From Acidobacteriaceae bacterium (lineage in GTDB: Bacteria > Acidobacteriota > Terriglobia > Terriglobales > Acidobacteriaceae): 49,547 nt of DNA. The notes under the pieces were generated by a model. That model did not search any database. It saw nothing but the letters and a program-made list of their open reading frames with translations, and had not been told where the DNA came from. Both the position numbers and the translations under genes were made by a program. This document shows, one piece after another, positions 27,682 through 37,004 of this stretch (positions are counted from its first letter, which is position 1; each line of letters starts with the position of its first letter). The stretch spans positions 41,537 to 91,083 of the forward strand of contig PLHQ01000079.1 in NCBI GenBank assembly GCA_003138975.1, in the 5' to 3' direction.

Positions 27682-29019
27682 ATGAAAAAGATTCTGGTCA
27701 CGGTTGTGCTTGGGGTGGCTGCAACGGCAGCAGCCCGGAGTGCCACGCAGCCAGCGCAACCACCATCACAGCCAGCGGCGCAAGCAGCTCAAGGACAACC
27801 TCCAGCAGCCCCCGCGCAGGCGCCCGTCATTAAGGATCCCGCTGAATACAACGCCTATGTCGGCGCCATTCAGCAGAAGGATCCGGCGGCGCAGGTCAGC
27901 GGCCTGGAAGCGTTCATGACGCAGTATCCCAATAGCGTGATGAAGATTGCCGCGCTGCAAACCCTCATGCAAGACTACCAGCAAACCAACAATTCTCAGA
28001 AAACCATCGACACAGCTACGAAGCTGGTTGCGGCCGATCCCAACAACGTGCGCGCGATGGCGTTGCTGGCCTACTTCGATCGCCTGAAGGCGCAGGGCGG
28101 TGACCCCAATGCCAAGCAGGATTTGGTGGATGCGAAGAAGTACGGGCAGATGGGACTGGACGCGCTGCCGAAGTTCACTAAACCTGAGGGCACCTCTGAT
28201 GCTGATTTTCAGAAGATGAAAGATCAGATGACCGGGATTTTCAACGCGGCCATCGGTATTTCTGCACTCACCGATAAGGATTACGACACCGCCAGGAAAA
28301 CGCTGCGCATCGCGGCGGACTTGAATGCCACGGATTTCAGCATCGTTTATCCGTTGGCTTTGGCTTATGCAGGGCCCACTCCGCCGGATCCGAAGATTCC
28401 GCCCGATTCGATCAATGCGATCTGGTATGCCGCTCGCGCTTCCATCGTTGCCCCGACGCCGCAGTATCAGCAGCAGATTGAGAAATACGCGAAGAACCAG
28501 TACATGAAGTATCACGGCGGAGACGATGGCTGGACCGATGTTCTGGCTCAGGCGAAGGCAAATCCCGTGGAGCCTCAGAATTTCGCCATCAAACCTGCTC
28601 CCACTCCGTCCGAACAGGCGCACAACATGGTTGCCTCCACGGCGCCGGAGAAGATGGACTTCGCGACTTGGGAGTTCGTCCTTTCCAACGGCTCAAAAGA
28701 CGATCAGGATGTGGTTTGGAATGCCATCAAGGGCAAGCCTGTTCAAATGAATGGCACAGTGATCAAAGCTACGGCGGAGCAGTTTGACATCGCTGGCAGC
28801 TCTGACGACATTGACGCGAAGAAGGCTGACATCACGCTTACCTTCGAAGACAAGGTTCCGCTGAAGCTGATCCCGAAAGAAGGCGCCAGTCTGGACTTCC
28901 AGGGCGAGCCAGCCTCCTATACTCCCAGTCCGTTCATGATGACCATGGAGAAAGGCAAGCTGCTGAAAGCCGCGGCCCCGGCCAAGCCTCCAGTCCATCA
29001 CAAATCAGCTTCTCAGTAG
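27682..29019 (+). CDS. Secreted TPR-like repeat protein
   Basis: From the ATG at 27682 (AAGGAG 9 nt upstream) the protein has 445 residues. A signal peptide (1-20) is followed by a Pro/Gln/Ala-rich segment (about 21-50). Residues about 55-290 form helical TPR-like repeats (AALQTLMQDYQQTNNSQKTID, trimmed; AMALLAYFDRLKAQGGD; YDTARKTLRIAADLNATDFS). The C-terminal part (about 315-430) is beta-rich (GTVIKATAEQFDIAG, ADITLTFEDKVPLKLIP). It is a periplasmic or surface protein of unknown function. The type is frequent in Acidobacteriota. The gene ends before a hairpin terminator. Confidence 0.8.
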   Translation: MKKILVTVVLGVAATAAARSATQPAQPPSQPAAQAAQGQPPAAPAQAPVIKDPAEYNAYVGAIQQKDPAAQVSGLEAFMTQYPNSVMKIAALQTLMQDYQQTNNSQKTIDTATKLVAADPNNVRAMALLAYFDRLKAQGGDPNAKQDLVDAKKYGQMGLDALPKFTKPEGTSDADFQKMKDQMTGIFNAAIGISALTDKDYDTARKTLRIAADLNATDFSIVYPLALAYAGPTPPDPKIPPDSINAIWYAARASIVAPTPQYQQQIEKYAKNQYMKYHGGDDGWTDVLAQAKANPVEPQNFAIKPAPTPSEQAHNMVASTAPEKMDFATWEFVLSNGSKDDQDVVWNAIKGKPVQMNGTVIKATAEQFDIAGSSDDIDAKKADITLTFEDKVPLKLIPKEGASLDFQGEPASYTPSPFMMTMEKGKLLKAAAPAKPPVHHKSASQ

Positions 29020-29040
29020 TCAGAGGGGAATCGAGCGATA

Positions 29041-29071
29041 AAGGCAGCCCGCGAGGACTGCCTTATTTCTT
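29041..29071 (+). terminator. Rho-independent terminator after the TPR gene
   Basis: AAGGCAG (29041-29047) pairs with CTGCCTT (29058-29064), loop of 10 nt, followed by ATTTCTT. Confidence 0.7.
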
Positions 29072-29092
29072 TGCTGATGGGAAAACGTGCCG

Positions 29093-29371
29093 CTAGCGCA
29101 TCGCCTTTTTTTCCATGGTGACCGGACGTGCGCTGCGCGGTGGACGCTTTGCACCATCCCGAAGCTGCCGTACATCGATCTTGAGCTCATCGATAGTCCG
29201 ACTGAGGGTGTTGCGATGCATGCCCAGTTCCCGGGCAGCGCGGCACTGATTGCCTTTGTTTTCCTGGAGGACGGTGAGAATGAAGCGCTTCTTGAACTCA
29301 CGCACGCCCTCGGAGTAGAGGATGTTGCTTTTGTACATCTGCAGGATGAGTGCTTCCAATTGATCTTTCAC
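29093..29371 (-). CDS. Small Fis-type helix-turn-helix protein
   Basis: The 92-residue protein starts at a GTG. Residues about 27-67 form a Fis-family HTH_8 domain: KKRFILTVLQENKGNQCRAA, then RELGMHRNTLSRTIDEL as the recognition helix. The tail is Arg/Lys-rich. There is no AAA+ domain, so it is a free-standing Fis-like protein or NtrC-type DNA-binding module. It may bind its own or neighbouring promoters; nothing shows this directly. It converges with the TPR gene. Confidence 0.85.
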   Translation of the reverse strand: MKDQLEALILQMYKSNILYSEGVREFKKRFILTVLQENKGNQCRAARELGMHRNTLSRTIDELKIDVRQLRDGAKRPPRSARPVTMEKKAMR

Positions 29372-29444
29372 GGTAGGTCTCTCTCTTCGTTTGGTCTCTC
29401 GTTTTAATATCTTCGCTCTACAGCCGTGCTTGCAAAGCGGCGCT

Positions 29445-29993
29445 TTATTTTCTAGAGGCGGCCGGAGCGCCCGTCAGTTCCTTCGGGGCACGATGCAGGA
29501 AATCCAGTCCCTCGTAAAATCGCGCCCGTAACGCCGACGGCGCCAGCCAGATCGCCGCTCTTCCAGCGACCAAGAAATACGGCGCCAGTTCCGACTTCTC
29601 CAGCATCGAAGAGGTCGGCGTGAATGCAGTCATCCCCATTAGGACCACCGCCACCACCAGCGCACCCTTCACCACGCCCAATAGCGCACCGAGAAGGCGA
29701 TCGAAACTGCTCAACCCGGCTTCCTTCATTAGCCTTCGCGCGATCCTGCCCGCAATGCTGAACACGATCAGGATCGTGAAAAAGATTATGAGGAAACCGA
29801 AAATCTCAGCCAATAGCTCCGAATTCAGAAACGATATCAACCAATCGGCGAGCCTCTGGTACTGCCAGGCGGCGACGACGTAACCCACAACCAGTCCAGC
29901 CATGCTCAAGGCTTCGGCAAAGAACCCGTGCATGGCGGCCAACAAAACATTCAACCCTATCACCAGAACGATCAACCAGTCCGCCGGTGTCAT
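29445..29993 (-). CDS. CvpA family membrane protein
   Basis: From the ATG at 29991-29993, with GGAG 6 nt upstream, the protein has 182 residues, the usual CvpA length; an ATG at 30017 would add eight. It has four membrane segments (about 6-24, 28-46, 60-85, 99-122) and the pattern TPADWLIVLVIGLNVLLAA with GFFAEALSMAG. CvpA is needed for colicin V export in E. coli and envelope homeostasis more generally; its exact role is unclear. It follows purC, as in many bacteria where cvpA and purine genes are adjacent. Confidence 0.85.
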   Translation of the reverse strand: MTPADWLIVLVIGLNVLLAAMHGFFAEALSMAGLVVGYVVAAWQYQRLADWLISFLNSELLAEIFGFLIIFFTILIVFSIAGRIARRLMKEAGLSSFDRLLGALLGVVKGALVVAVVLMGMTAFTPTSSMLEKSELAPYFLVAGRAAIWLAPSALRARFYEGLDFLHRAPKELTGAPAASRK

Positions 29994-30035
29994 GTCACTC
30001 TCCGGCTGACCGAACATCTGTAGTACCCTACGCGC

Positions 30036-30947
30036 TCACACATCCAATTTGTTTCCCGTGATCTGGAGGTACGCATCAAGATACTTTTCACTGGTGCGGA
30101 GCGCAACTTCGGCCGGCAACGCCGGCGCGGGAGGTTGCTTGTTCCAGCGAATCTCCTCCAGATAATCGCGAACATATTGTTTGTCGTAGGACTCCTGCGG
30201 CCGGCTGGGCGCGTACGTATCGGCGGGCCAGAAACGGGACGAATCCGGCGTCAGCACTTCATCCGACAGAGTGATTCCCTTGGCCGTGCGGCCAAACTCA
30301 AACTTGGTATCGGCAATGATGATCCCGCGCTGGCGTGCGTAATCCGCCGCCTTCTTGTAAATGCGTAAAGTGAGATCGCGCAGAGTGCTGGCGGCTTCCG
30401 TGCCCACGATTTCGCACATCTTGGTAAACGAAATGTTTTCGTCATGACCGCTGGCGGCCTTGGTGGAAGGAGTGAAAATAGGCTGCGGGAGTGCCTCAGA
30501 CTCACGCAATCCGGCGGGTAATTCTATGCCGCACACTTTGCCCGTCGCCTTGTACTCCTTCCAGGCCGAGCCCGAAATGTAGCCGCGCACCACGCACTCC
30601 ACGGGAAACATCTTCGCGCGCTGCACCACCATGGACCGGCCCCGCAACTGATCGGCATACTTATGCAGCATCTGCGGATAGCGGTTCACATCCGCAGTGA
30701 TGAGATGGTTGGGAACGATGTCAGAAAGGAAGTCAAACCAGAACAGCGAAATCTGGCTCAGGACGTGCCCTTTGTGTGGGATGCCAGTCGCGAGCACGTA
30801 ATCGAAGGCGGAAATGCGGTCTGTGGCGACAAACAGCAATCGTTCTGCGTCCAGTTGATAAACGTCGCGTACTTTTCCGCTGGCGTGAAGTTGGAGGTCG
30901 GGGAAATCTGTTTGTAAGAGAACGGGATCAAGAAGTTCAGAGTTCAT
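30036..30947 (-). CDS. purC: Phosphoribosylaminoimidazole-succinocarboxamide synthase
   Basis: The 303-residue protein is the long (Ade1-like) form of SAICAR synthetase, which joins aspartate to CAIR in purine synthesis. Visible motifs are GKVRDVYQLD, ATDRISAFDYVLATGIPHKG, VVRGYISGSAWKEY and LADTKFEFG-like IIADTKFEFG, followed by DEVLTPDSSRFWPAD. Alone here except for the cvpA gene 42 bp downstream; no other pur genes are in the window. The ATG is preceded by TAGTAT with a 6-nt gap and no Shine-Dalgarno. Confidence 0.96.
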   Translation of the reverse strand: MNSELLDPVLLQTDFPDLQLHASGKVRDVYQLDAERLLFVATDRISAFDYVLATGIPHKGHVLSQISLFWFDFLSDIVPNHLITADVNRYPQMLHKYADQLRGRSMVVQRAKMFPVECVVRGYISGSAWKEYKATGKVCGIELPAGLRESEALPQPIFTPSTKAASGHDENISFTKMCEIVGTEAASTLRDLTLRIYKKAADYARQRGIIIADTKFEFGRTAKGITLSDEVLTPDSSRFWPADTYAPSRPQESYDKQYVRDYLEEIRWNKQPPAPALPAEVALRTSEKYLDAYLQITGNKLDV

Positions 30948-30953
30948 ATAGAA

Positions 30954-30959
30954 ATACTA
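30954..30959 (-). promoter_or_regulatory. -10 box (TAGTAT) of purC
   Basis: TAGTAT on the minus strand ends 6 nt before the ATG at 30947; a leaderless transcript is predicted. Confidence 0.45.
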
Positions 30960-31193
30960 AGGCAGAGCGAGCCGTATTTTAGCCTGTCAGAAAGTTTTGT
31001 CAACGACAGAGATCACAGGGTGGAGGCTGGGGCGTATCCCGTTGAGAAAGAAAACCTTGGCTGCCATGAGCATCCGGGAACAAGAGGGCTTGCCAGTTTC
31101 CCGCACCACGCTTGTGGAAAAGCTGAGGATGAGAGTGGATATCGTGGCCGTCCGTACTTGCTACGCGCAGCGTCTCTTATTGCTTCCCGTCTC

Positions 31194-34100
31194 TTACGCC
31201 GCTCCGAATCGTACCGACACTAGTTTCGACACGCCCGGCTCTTGCATGGTCACGCCGTAGAGCACGGGGGCGATGCTCATCGTCTTCTTGCTGTGGGTGA
31301 TGAGGACGAACTGGGTTTGGACGCTCATCTCTTTCACCAGCTCGGTGAAACGCCCGATATTCGCCTCGTCGAGGGGCGCGTCGACTTCGTCGAGGATGCA
31401 GAAGGGGCTGGGCGTGTACTGGAAGATGCCGACCAGCAGAGCGAGCGCGGTGAGCGCCTTCTCGCCTCCGGAGAGCAGCAGCACGCTCTGCAGGCGCTTG
31501 CCGGGAGGGGAGGCGACTACGTCGATGCCGCTCTCGGCGGAGTTTTCCTCGTCGGTAAGCTTCATGAAGGCATGGCCGCCGCCGAACAGTTTCTTGAACG
31601 TGGCCTGGAAGTTCTCGTTGATTTTGGCGAAGGCCTCCTGAAACCTCTGGCGTGAGACTTCGTCGATCTCGCGGATGGTCGCCGACGTGTTCTCGATGGA
31701 GGAGATGAGGTCTTTGCGTTGGGCATCGAGGAAGGTGTGCCGATCGGCCGTCTCGCGGTATTCTTCGAGCGCCATCATGTTCACCGGACCCATGGCTTCG
31801 AGCTTGGCGCGCATCTCTCGGTAAGACTGATCGCGCGCAGCAAGTTCGTCGCCGGTGACGACGGAGATCGTTGTGTCAGCCAGCAAAGCCGGACGTTCGA
31901 TTCCGAGTTCGTTCAGGCAAGTTTCTGCCATGTACATGCAGTCGGCTTGCAGTTTGGCGGCTGTGGCCTGCAGTTCACCACGGCGGTCGCGGGCTTGGTC
32001 TAGGAGTTGGCGGGCGCTGCGTAGTAGCTCATCGATTTCGGAGAGACGGGCGCGAAGTTGATCTTTTTCAAATTGCAGTAAACCTTCACGCGCCTGGCCG
32101 GCGTTGCGCTCGGCTTCGAATTCGCCGGCCTGTTGTTCGAGTTGGAGGTTCTGAGTTTCGCGCTGCAGCTTTTCCGCACCGGCCGCTTCGATCTGCGACG
32201 CCAGAGCATGAACGCGCTCACTCATCTCAGCGAATAAGGAATCGATCCGCTCCAGCACGGCATTAGCAGAGCGATGGCGCTCTCCTAACGCAGCGACGCG
32301 AGCCACCCGCTGAGAACTGGTCTGGGCCGCATCTTCGCGACGCTGACGCAGGGCGCCCAGCGATTCCTGGGCTGCCGCAATCTGCTGCTCTAGTTGGAGG
32401 CGAGTCAGTTCGAGTGTGGATATTTCCGCCTGCCGCGCTGTGATCACCGACTCCTGCTCGGCACGCTCTGCGGCAAGCCGTTTCAACTCCGCGTGCGAAA
32501 TGCTCATGCGCTCGGTGACGCGGGCCATCTCTGAATCGAGCTGCTGCAGCATATGGCCGGAGGTCATCGACTGATGCTCGGCCTCCCGCTTTTCCGTTTC
32601 CAGACGTTCCAGCAAGGAAGTAAACTCTTTAATCTCTCTGCCCAGCGTGAGCACTCGCATCTCTTCGTCACGCAGAGCGCGCTCCAGATCTTCGAGCTGA
32701 CGCAGAACTTCGCGAAGCTCGCGCTTCATTGAAAGCGGGCCCTCAGCGCGCTGTTTCCCGCCAGTCACCGTGACGTTGTGGAAGCATTCGCCAGATTGCG
32801 AGAGGAAGAACGCGTCGGGATTTTCAAGCGCCAAACCACGCGCCGTATCGGATCCGGGGACGATGTAACCATCGCGCAGCTTCGGCAGAATCACTTCCAG
32901 CGACTTTCCGAAGCCGTCAAGAACGCGAATGGTATTTTTCAACGGCACGATGGAAGCTGTGGGCGGCGCGCAGTGCGCGGCCTCGTCCAGAACAAAAGAG
33001 AACTTGGCTTGCGAGTCTTCGGGATGAACCAGGAATGTGGCGCGGCCATCGACGTTGCTGCGCAGCAGGCGCAGCCCTTCATCGGCGGCGTCCCAGGACT
33101 TGACGACGATGTAATTCAATTCATCGCGCAGGAAGTCTTCGACGACTCGTTCGAAGCGCGGTTCGACTTCAAGAAAATCCGCGAGCACGCCGACCGGGGC
33201 CAGGCCGCTCTGCATTACTCCCGATTGGAAAAGCCGGCGAACTGACTCGGTGGAATAGCCGTGTTCCGCGATGACCGCCTCTAGCGATCCTTTCTTTCCC
33301 AGAGCCGTGGCAAATTCCGCACGAAGCACGTCGAGATTCGTCTTGGCTCGCGTCTCTTCGAGTCGCTTGGCTTCGATCAGGCGGCGAAGCTGGCTGATCT
33401 CTTCCGTGATTCCGGCGACGCGCTGCGTCACCGTTTCGAACTCGAGCGCAAGTTGGCCGCGCTGGCCGCCGAAAGCTTCCACCTGAAGGTTCGCGTTAGT
33501 GAGTTCAGTTTCCAGACGGCGGGCTTCGCGGTCCGCACCGGCCAGGCGCTCTTCGGCTTGCGCGAGTTGGTTGCGAAGCCGCGAGACTGACGACACGGTG
33601 TCAAAGATCGCGACGCGCGATTCTTCCTGCTGATGTTCAAGTTCGGCCAGCGCGGTTGCCGCAGCCGCAGCTTCCTGGTGAGATAACGCTAGTTCATGCT
33701 GCGCCGCAGCCAGATCGGCAGCGGCCGACTCCAGCACTTGCCGGTTGGAATCGCGCTCGGCCTCAAGCGCGGTCAGCCGGTAACGGGCCTGGGCGCGTTC
33801 GGCCTCTGCTGAGACAGAACGAACCACCAGCTCTGCGCAGCGTTCGTCGTTATGGCGGCGCCGGGCGTGCGCGCGATCAATTTCCATGGCGAGCTGGCTT
33901 ATACGGTCACGGTTCTCGCGCAGCTCGGTTTCGATGGCGTAGCCGCGCTCTGTTGCTTCTCCGTGCTCGGCTTCGAGTTGCTGGACGGCTCCAGAGCGAT
34001 GCTGCATGTCTTCGGCGAGGGCGTTGAGTTGAGCGTCAAGCTCGGTGCTTTCGTGCTCGATGGCGGTAAACTTGCTCGCCAGGACTATGCGTAACTGAGC

Positions 34101-35111
34101 GCGCATCTCGTCGCGCAGCTTGGCGAAGCGCTCGGCCTTTGAGGCCTGCCGCTTCAACGAATTCATTTGTCGCGTGACTTCTTCGAAAATATCGTTCACC
34201 CGCGCGAGGTTCAGCTTGGCATCTTCCAGGCGAGTTTCGGCGAGGCGTTTCTTCGTCTTGAACTTCGTGATTCCGGCGGCTTCTTCGAGGATGGCACGCC
34301 GGTCCGTTGGACGGCTGCTGAGAATCTGGCCGATTCGTCCTTGCTCGATGAGGGCGTAGGTCTCGGGGCCGAGGCCGGTACCCATGAAGAGGTCCTGAAT
34401 ATCACGCAGGCGGCGGAGTTTGCCATTCAGCAGGTATTCGCTGTCGCCGGAGCGGAACAGGCGACGTGTGACAACAATCTCGCCGGCATGAAATTGCTGT
34501 TGATTAAATTTGCGGCGGCGAATCTTGAGGACAACGTGTGGTGCGGCCGCGACAGCTGCCGAAGTTGCCGTCAGCGAAACATTGTGGGCTGGCAGCGCGA
34601 ACGCCGGTTCGTCGTCAGGAAAAGCGACTGCCAAAGTGCTCACCTTGGAGCGTGGGATTTCAACTTCTTCAGTTCTGCCGGGCTGAGCTTCTTCTACGGC
34701 GTTTTCGGTTTCGGCGGCTGCGCGGGCGCGAATAGCAGCTTCGTCCCAGTCGTCGGCGTGTTTCGACGACATGGGGTTAACGGGCAGCTCGTCCTGAATG
34801 TCGATCTCGGTGGGTGCATTGGCATCAGGGCCAGGATATTCCTGAGGATCAATCAGGGTTAGCGATACCTCGGCCATGCCGGTCGCTTTGCGGTCCCGCG
34901 TGCCGGCGAAGATCACATCTTCCATGCGCGAACCGCGCAGGGTCTTGGCTGACTGCTCGCCCAGCACCCACGAGATGGCGTCGGCAATATTCGACTTGCC
35001 GCAGCCGTTGGGGCCAATGATTGCGGCGATGCCGTCCCCGTGAAACTTGAGGTCGGTGCGATCGCAAAACGATTTGAAGCCGAGAATCTGAAGCCGCTTC
35101 AGTTTAAGCAA
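31194..35111 (-). CDS. smc: Chromosome segregation protein SMC
   Basis: The 1305-residue protein starts at a TTG with AAGGAG 7 nt upstream. Walker A is GPNGCGKS (33-40), the ABC signature is LLSGGEKALTALALL and Walker B is FCILDEVDAPLDEANIG, near the C terminus. Long coiled coils flank a hinge near the middle (about residues 630-770, with APVGVLADFLEVEPRFERVVEDF region). SMC with ScpA/ScpB compacts and separates chromosomes. It is about 115 residues longer than B. subtilis SMC because of an insertion at about 91-207 inside the N-terminal head, acidic and Ala-rich. scpA and scpB are not in the window. Confidence 0.96.
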   Translation of the reverse strand: MLKLKRLQILGFKSFCDRTDLKFHGDGIAAIIGPNGCGKSNIADAISWVLGEQSAKTLRGSRMEDVIFAGTRDRKATGMAEVSLTLIDPQEYPGPDANAPTEIDIQDELPVNPMSSKHADDWDEAAIRARAAAETENAVEEAQPGRTEEVEIPRSKVSTLAVAFPDDEPAFALPAHNVSLTATSAAVAAAPHVVLKIRRRKFNQQQFHAGEIVVTRRLFRSGDSEYLLNGKLRRLRDIQDLFMGTGLGPETYALIEQGRIGQILSSRPTDRRAILEEAAGITKFKTKKRLAETRLEDAKLNLARVNDIFEEVTRQMNSLKRQASKAERFAKLRDEMRAQLRIVLASKFTAIEHESTELDAQLNALAEDMQHRSGAVQQLEAEHGEATERGYAIETELRENRDRISQLAMEIDRAHARRRHNDERCAELVVRSVSAEAERAQARYRLTALEAERDSNRQVLESAAADLAAAQHELALSHQEAAAAATALAELEHQQEESRVAIFDTVSSVSRLRNQLAQAEERLAGADREARRLETELTNANLQVEAFGGQRGQLALEFETVTQRVAGITEEISQLRRLIEAKRLEETRAKTNLDVLRAEFATALGKKGSLEAVIAEHGYSTESVRRLFQSGVMQSGLAPVGVLADFLEVEPRFERVVEDFLRDELNYIVVKSWDAADEGLRLLRSNVDGRATFLVHPEDSQAKFSFVLDEAAHCAPPTASIVPLKNTIRVLDGFGKSLEVILPKLRDGYIVPGSDTARGLALENPDAFFLSQSGECFHNVTVTGGKQRAEGPLSMKRELREVLRQLEDLERALRDEEMRVLTLGREIKEFTSLLERLETEKREAEHQSMTSGHMLQQLDSEMARVTERMSISHAELKRLAAERAEQESVITARQAEISTLELTRLQLEQQIAAAQESLGALRQRREDAAQTSSQRVARVAALGERHRSANAVLERIDSLFAEMSERVHALASQIEAAGAEKLQRETQNLQLEQQAGEFEAERNAGQAREGLLQFEKDQLRARLSEIDELLRSARQLLDQARDRRGELQATAAKLQADCMYMAETCLNELGIERPALLADTTISVVTGDELAARDQSYREMRAKLEAMGPVNMMALEEYRETADRHTFLDAQRKDLISSIENTSATIREIDEVSRQRFQEAFAKINENFQATFKKLFGGGHAFMKLTDEENSAESGIDVVASPPGKRLQSVLLLSGGEKALTALALLVGIFQYTPSPFCILDEVDAPLDEANIGRFTELVKEMSVQTQFVLITHSKKTMSIAPVLYGVTMQEPGVSKLVSVRFGAA

Positions 35112-35272
35112 CTTGAACTCCTTGGAAAAAACAGTGGCCGTTTTTCAGTGGCCGATTGCCAGCGATGCTGCATTGCGAGCTGTTTACCAGACGGATTCCT
35201 CCGCTCCAGAAAAGATGCGCGCTTAACTCACGACCGTCCCAGGCTGGAAAGGGCGGGCACAAATTCAACCAA

Positions 35273-35301
35273 CTGTAACGGTGAATTGGGGGCGGGGTCA
35301 A
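35273..35301 (-). promoter_or_regulatory. Candidate smc promoter
   Basis: On the minus strand TTGACC (35296-35301), a 17-bp spacer and TTACAG (35273-35278). It would give a leader of about 155 nt before the TTG at 35111. Confidence 0.4.
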
Positions 35302-35302
35302 G

Positions 35303-35322
35303 CAATATAACACTATATATTG
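35303..35322. repeat. AT-rich inverted repeat upstream of the smc promoter
   Basis: CAATATA (35303-35309) and TATATTG (35316-35322) around ACACTA form a perfect 20-bp dyad directly next to the -35. It could be an operator. Confidence 0.4.
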
Positions 35323-35478
35323 TATGGCCCTTCCGACCAGCGCTCTGGGTTGCACACACATTGCAGCAGTTAACCATTTTACAGGCTAGGGTAAGGACGA
35401 GGTGGGAGAACCGCGAGAGCAGAATAATGGTATCGCAATCCGGAGGCCAACGGGCGAGGTCATTTCCGGTGCCTCCGC

Positions 35479-35503
35479 GGGGACGGGCCGGTGAGCCGTC
35501 CCC
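35479..35503. repeat. GC-rich inverted repeat downstream of the M20 peptidase gene
   Basis: GGGGACGG (35479-35486) pairs with CCGTCCCC (35496-35503) around a 9-nt loop. No T run follows on the minus strand, so it is a weak terminator candidate or a dispersed repeat. Confidence 0.45.
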
Positions 35504-35520
35504 ACAAAAGCATCGACGTT

Positions 35521-36897
35521 TTACTTTCCGCCCAGCTTCTCGAAGAACAGGCAGATAGTCTCAATCCCGTGGTGGAAGTTCGGGATGTGGAACTTCTCGT
35601 TGGGAGCGTGCAGGTTGTCGTCAGGAAGGCCGAAGCCCATCATCACGCTGGGGATCTTCAATCCGTCCTGGAAGTCCGTGACGATGGGGATCGACCCACC
35701 GCTGCGGATGAAGACTGTTTCTTTCTTGAATGTATCGTGCAGGGCTTCGGTAGCGGCCTTGATGTAGGGATTGTCAGTGCCGACGACGCACGCCGGCCCT
35801 TTACTCCACACTTTAATTTTCGTCTCGATGCCCTTGGGCGTGAGCTTCTTCACGAAGTTCGTGTAGCGCTTCAGGATGTCGTCGGGGTCCTGATTGGGTA
35901 CCAGGCGCATCGAAACCTTGGCTGCAGCTTTGGCGGGGATCACGGTCTTGGCGCCGGGCGCGACGAATCCTCCGGGCATGCCGTGGACTTCGAGCGTGGG
36001 CCGCGCCCAGGTGCGATACAGAACCGAGTAGCCGGGCTCGCCAGTGAGGACCTTGGATCCGACTTCGGTCTTGCGATAGGTCTCCTCGTTGAAGGGCAGG
36101 CGCTTCCAAGCTTTGAGTTCATCTTTGCTGGGCGCTTTCACGCCCTTGTAGAAGCCGGGGATCAGCACGTGTCCTTTCGCATCTTTCAGCTTGCTAATGA
36201 TTTCGATGAGGGCGAAGAACGGGTTCGGCGCTGCGCCGCCATACACGCCGGAGTGCAGGTCGGTCTTGGCGCCGACCGCTTCGATTTCCGTATAGACCAG
36301 GCCACGCAGGCCGACGCACAGCGTAGGAAGATTGGGAGCGAAGAGTTCGGTGTCGCAGACGAGCGCGAAATCAGCTTTCAGCTTTGCCTTCTGCTTGACG
36401 ACGTATTCGGCGATGGACTCGCCGCCAACTTCTTCTTCGCCTTCAAAAATAACCTTCACGTTGATGGGCAGCTTGCCGTTACCGGCGTTCATCAGCGATT
36501 CAAGGGCCTTCACTTCCATCCAGAGCTGACCTTTGTCATCAACCGCGCCGCGCGCATAGATGTTGTTGTTGCGCTCCGTAGGCTCGAAGGGCGGTGTATG
36601 CCATTCATCGAGAGGGTCGGGAGGTTGCACGTCATAGTGCGCATAGCACAGCACGGTGAGCTTGCCTGGCGCATGGAGCCAGTCGGCGTAGATGAGGGGG
36701 TGGCCTTTGGTGGGGATGACCTCGACGTTTTCCATGCCGAGGCGGCGTAGTTCGTTGGCGACGAAGTCGGCGGCTTTCTGAACATCGGGCTTGTGTTCGT
36801 CGAGCGTGCTGATGCTGGGGATGCGAAGAAGATCTTTTAGTTCGCTGAGAAAACGCTGCTGATTATTGCGGGCAAAATCTACTGCGGGGGAAGCCAT
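35521..36897 (-). CDS. M20 family metallopeptidase (dipeptidase-like)
   Basis: From the ATG at 36895-36897 (AAGGA 8 nt upstream) the protein has 458 residues; the longer reading to 37008 overlaps thiO and lacks support. Zinc ligands and catalytic residues are in VLCYAHYDVQPPDP, ARGAVDDKGQLW, FEGEEEVGGES, VCDTELF and NLHAPNEKFHI near the C terminus, with a lid domain in between. This is the ArgE/DapE/CPG2-type set of carnosinase-like dipeptidases, cytoplasmic and using two zinc ions. No signal peptide. It follows thiO by 107 bp on the same strand. Confidence 0.92.
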   Translation of the reverse strand: MASPAVDFARNNQQRFLSELKDLLRIPSISTLDEHKPDVQKAADFVANELRRLGMENVEVIPTKGHPLIYADWLHAPGKLTVLCYAHYDVQPPDPLDEWHTPPFEPTERNNNIYARGAVDDKGQLWMEVKALESLMNAGNGKLPINVKVIFEGEEEVGGESIAEYVVKQKAKLKADFALVCDTELFAPNLPTLCVGLRGLVYTEIEAVGAKTDLHSGVYGGAAPNPFFALIEIISKLKDAKGHVLIPGFYKGVKAPSKDELKAWKRLPFNEETYRKTEVGSKVLTGEPGYSVLYRTWARPTLEVHGMPGGFVAPGAKTVIPAKAAAKVSMRLVPNQDPDDILKRYTNFVKKLTPKGIETKIKVWSKGPACVVGTDNPYIKAATEALHDTFKKETVFIRSGGSIPIVTDFQDGLKIPSVMMGFGLPDDNLHAPNEKFHIPNFHHGIETICLFFEKLGGK

Positions 36898-37004
36898 AAG
36901 TTGATCCTTTCTCGTGCGACAGCGCAACTGTGTTGACCGCTGCGGTTGCGGAAACGCTCCAGTATACCCGAAGCGATCGAAAGGCGCGCCGTTGACCGGC
37001 GGAA

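Larger units (their letters stand above)
35112..35520. other. 409-bp intergenic region upstream of smc
   Basis: No credible gene. It contains a candidate smc promoter (35273-35301), an AT-rich inverted repeat next to it (35303-35322) and a GC-rich inverted repeat (35479-35503) just beyond the M20 gene. Confidence 0.6.

Noticed and set aside
26684-27682. A 332-residue open frame on the plus strand opposite the SDR
   Set aside because: The SDR has a perfect Shine-Dalgarno and full motifs; the plus frame is rich in Arg, Ala and Gly without any family signature.
30948-31193. A small gene or RNA between purC and smc
   Set aside because: Short open frames exist but none has a ribosome site or recognisable sequence, and I found no convincing hairpin.
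35112-35520. A gene in the gap upstream of smc (open frame 35040-35558)
   Set aside because: It crosses the smc start, has no conserved pattern and contains the candidate promoter and inverted repeats.
35491-36750. A 419-residue open frame on the plus strand opposite the M20 peptidase
   Set aside because: Metal ligands and catalytic motifs are all on the minus strand. The plus-strand frame is a shadow.
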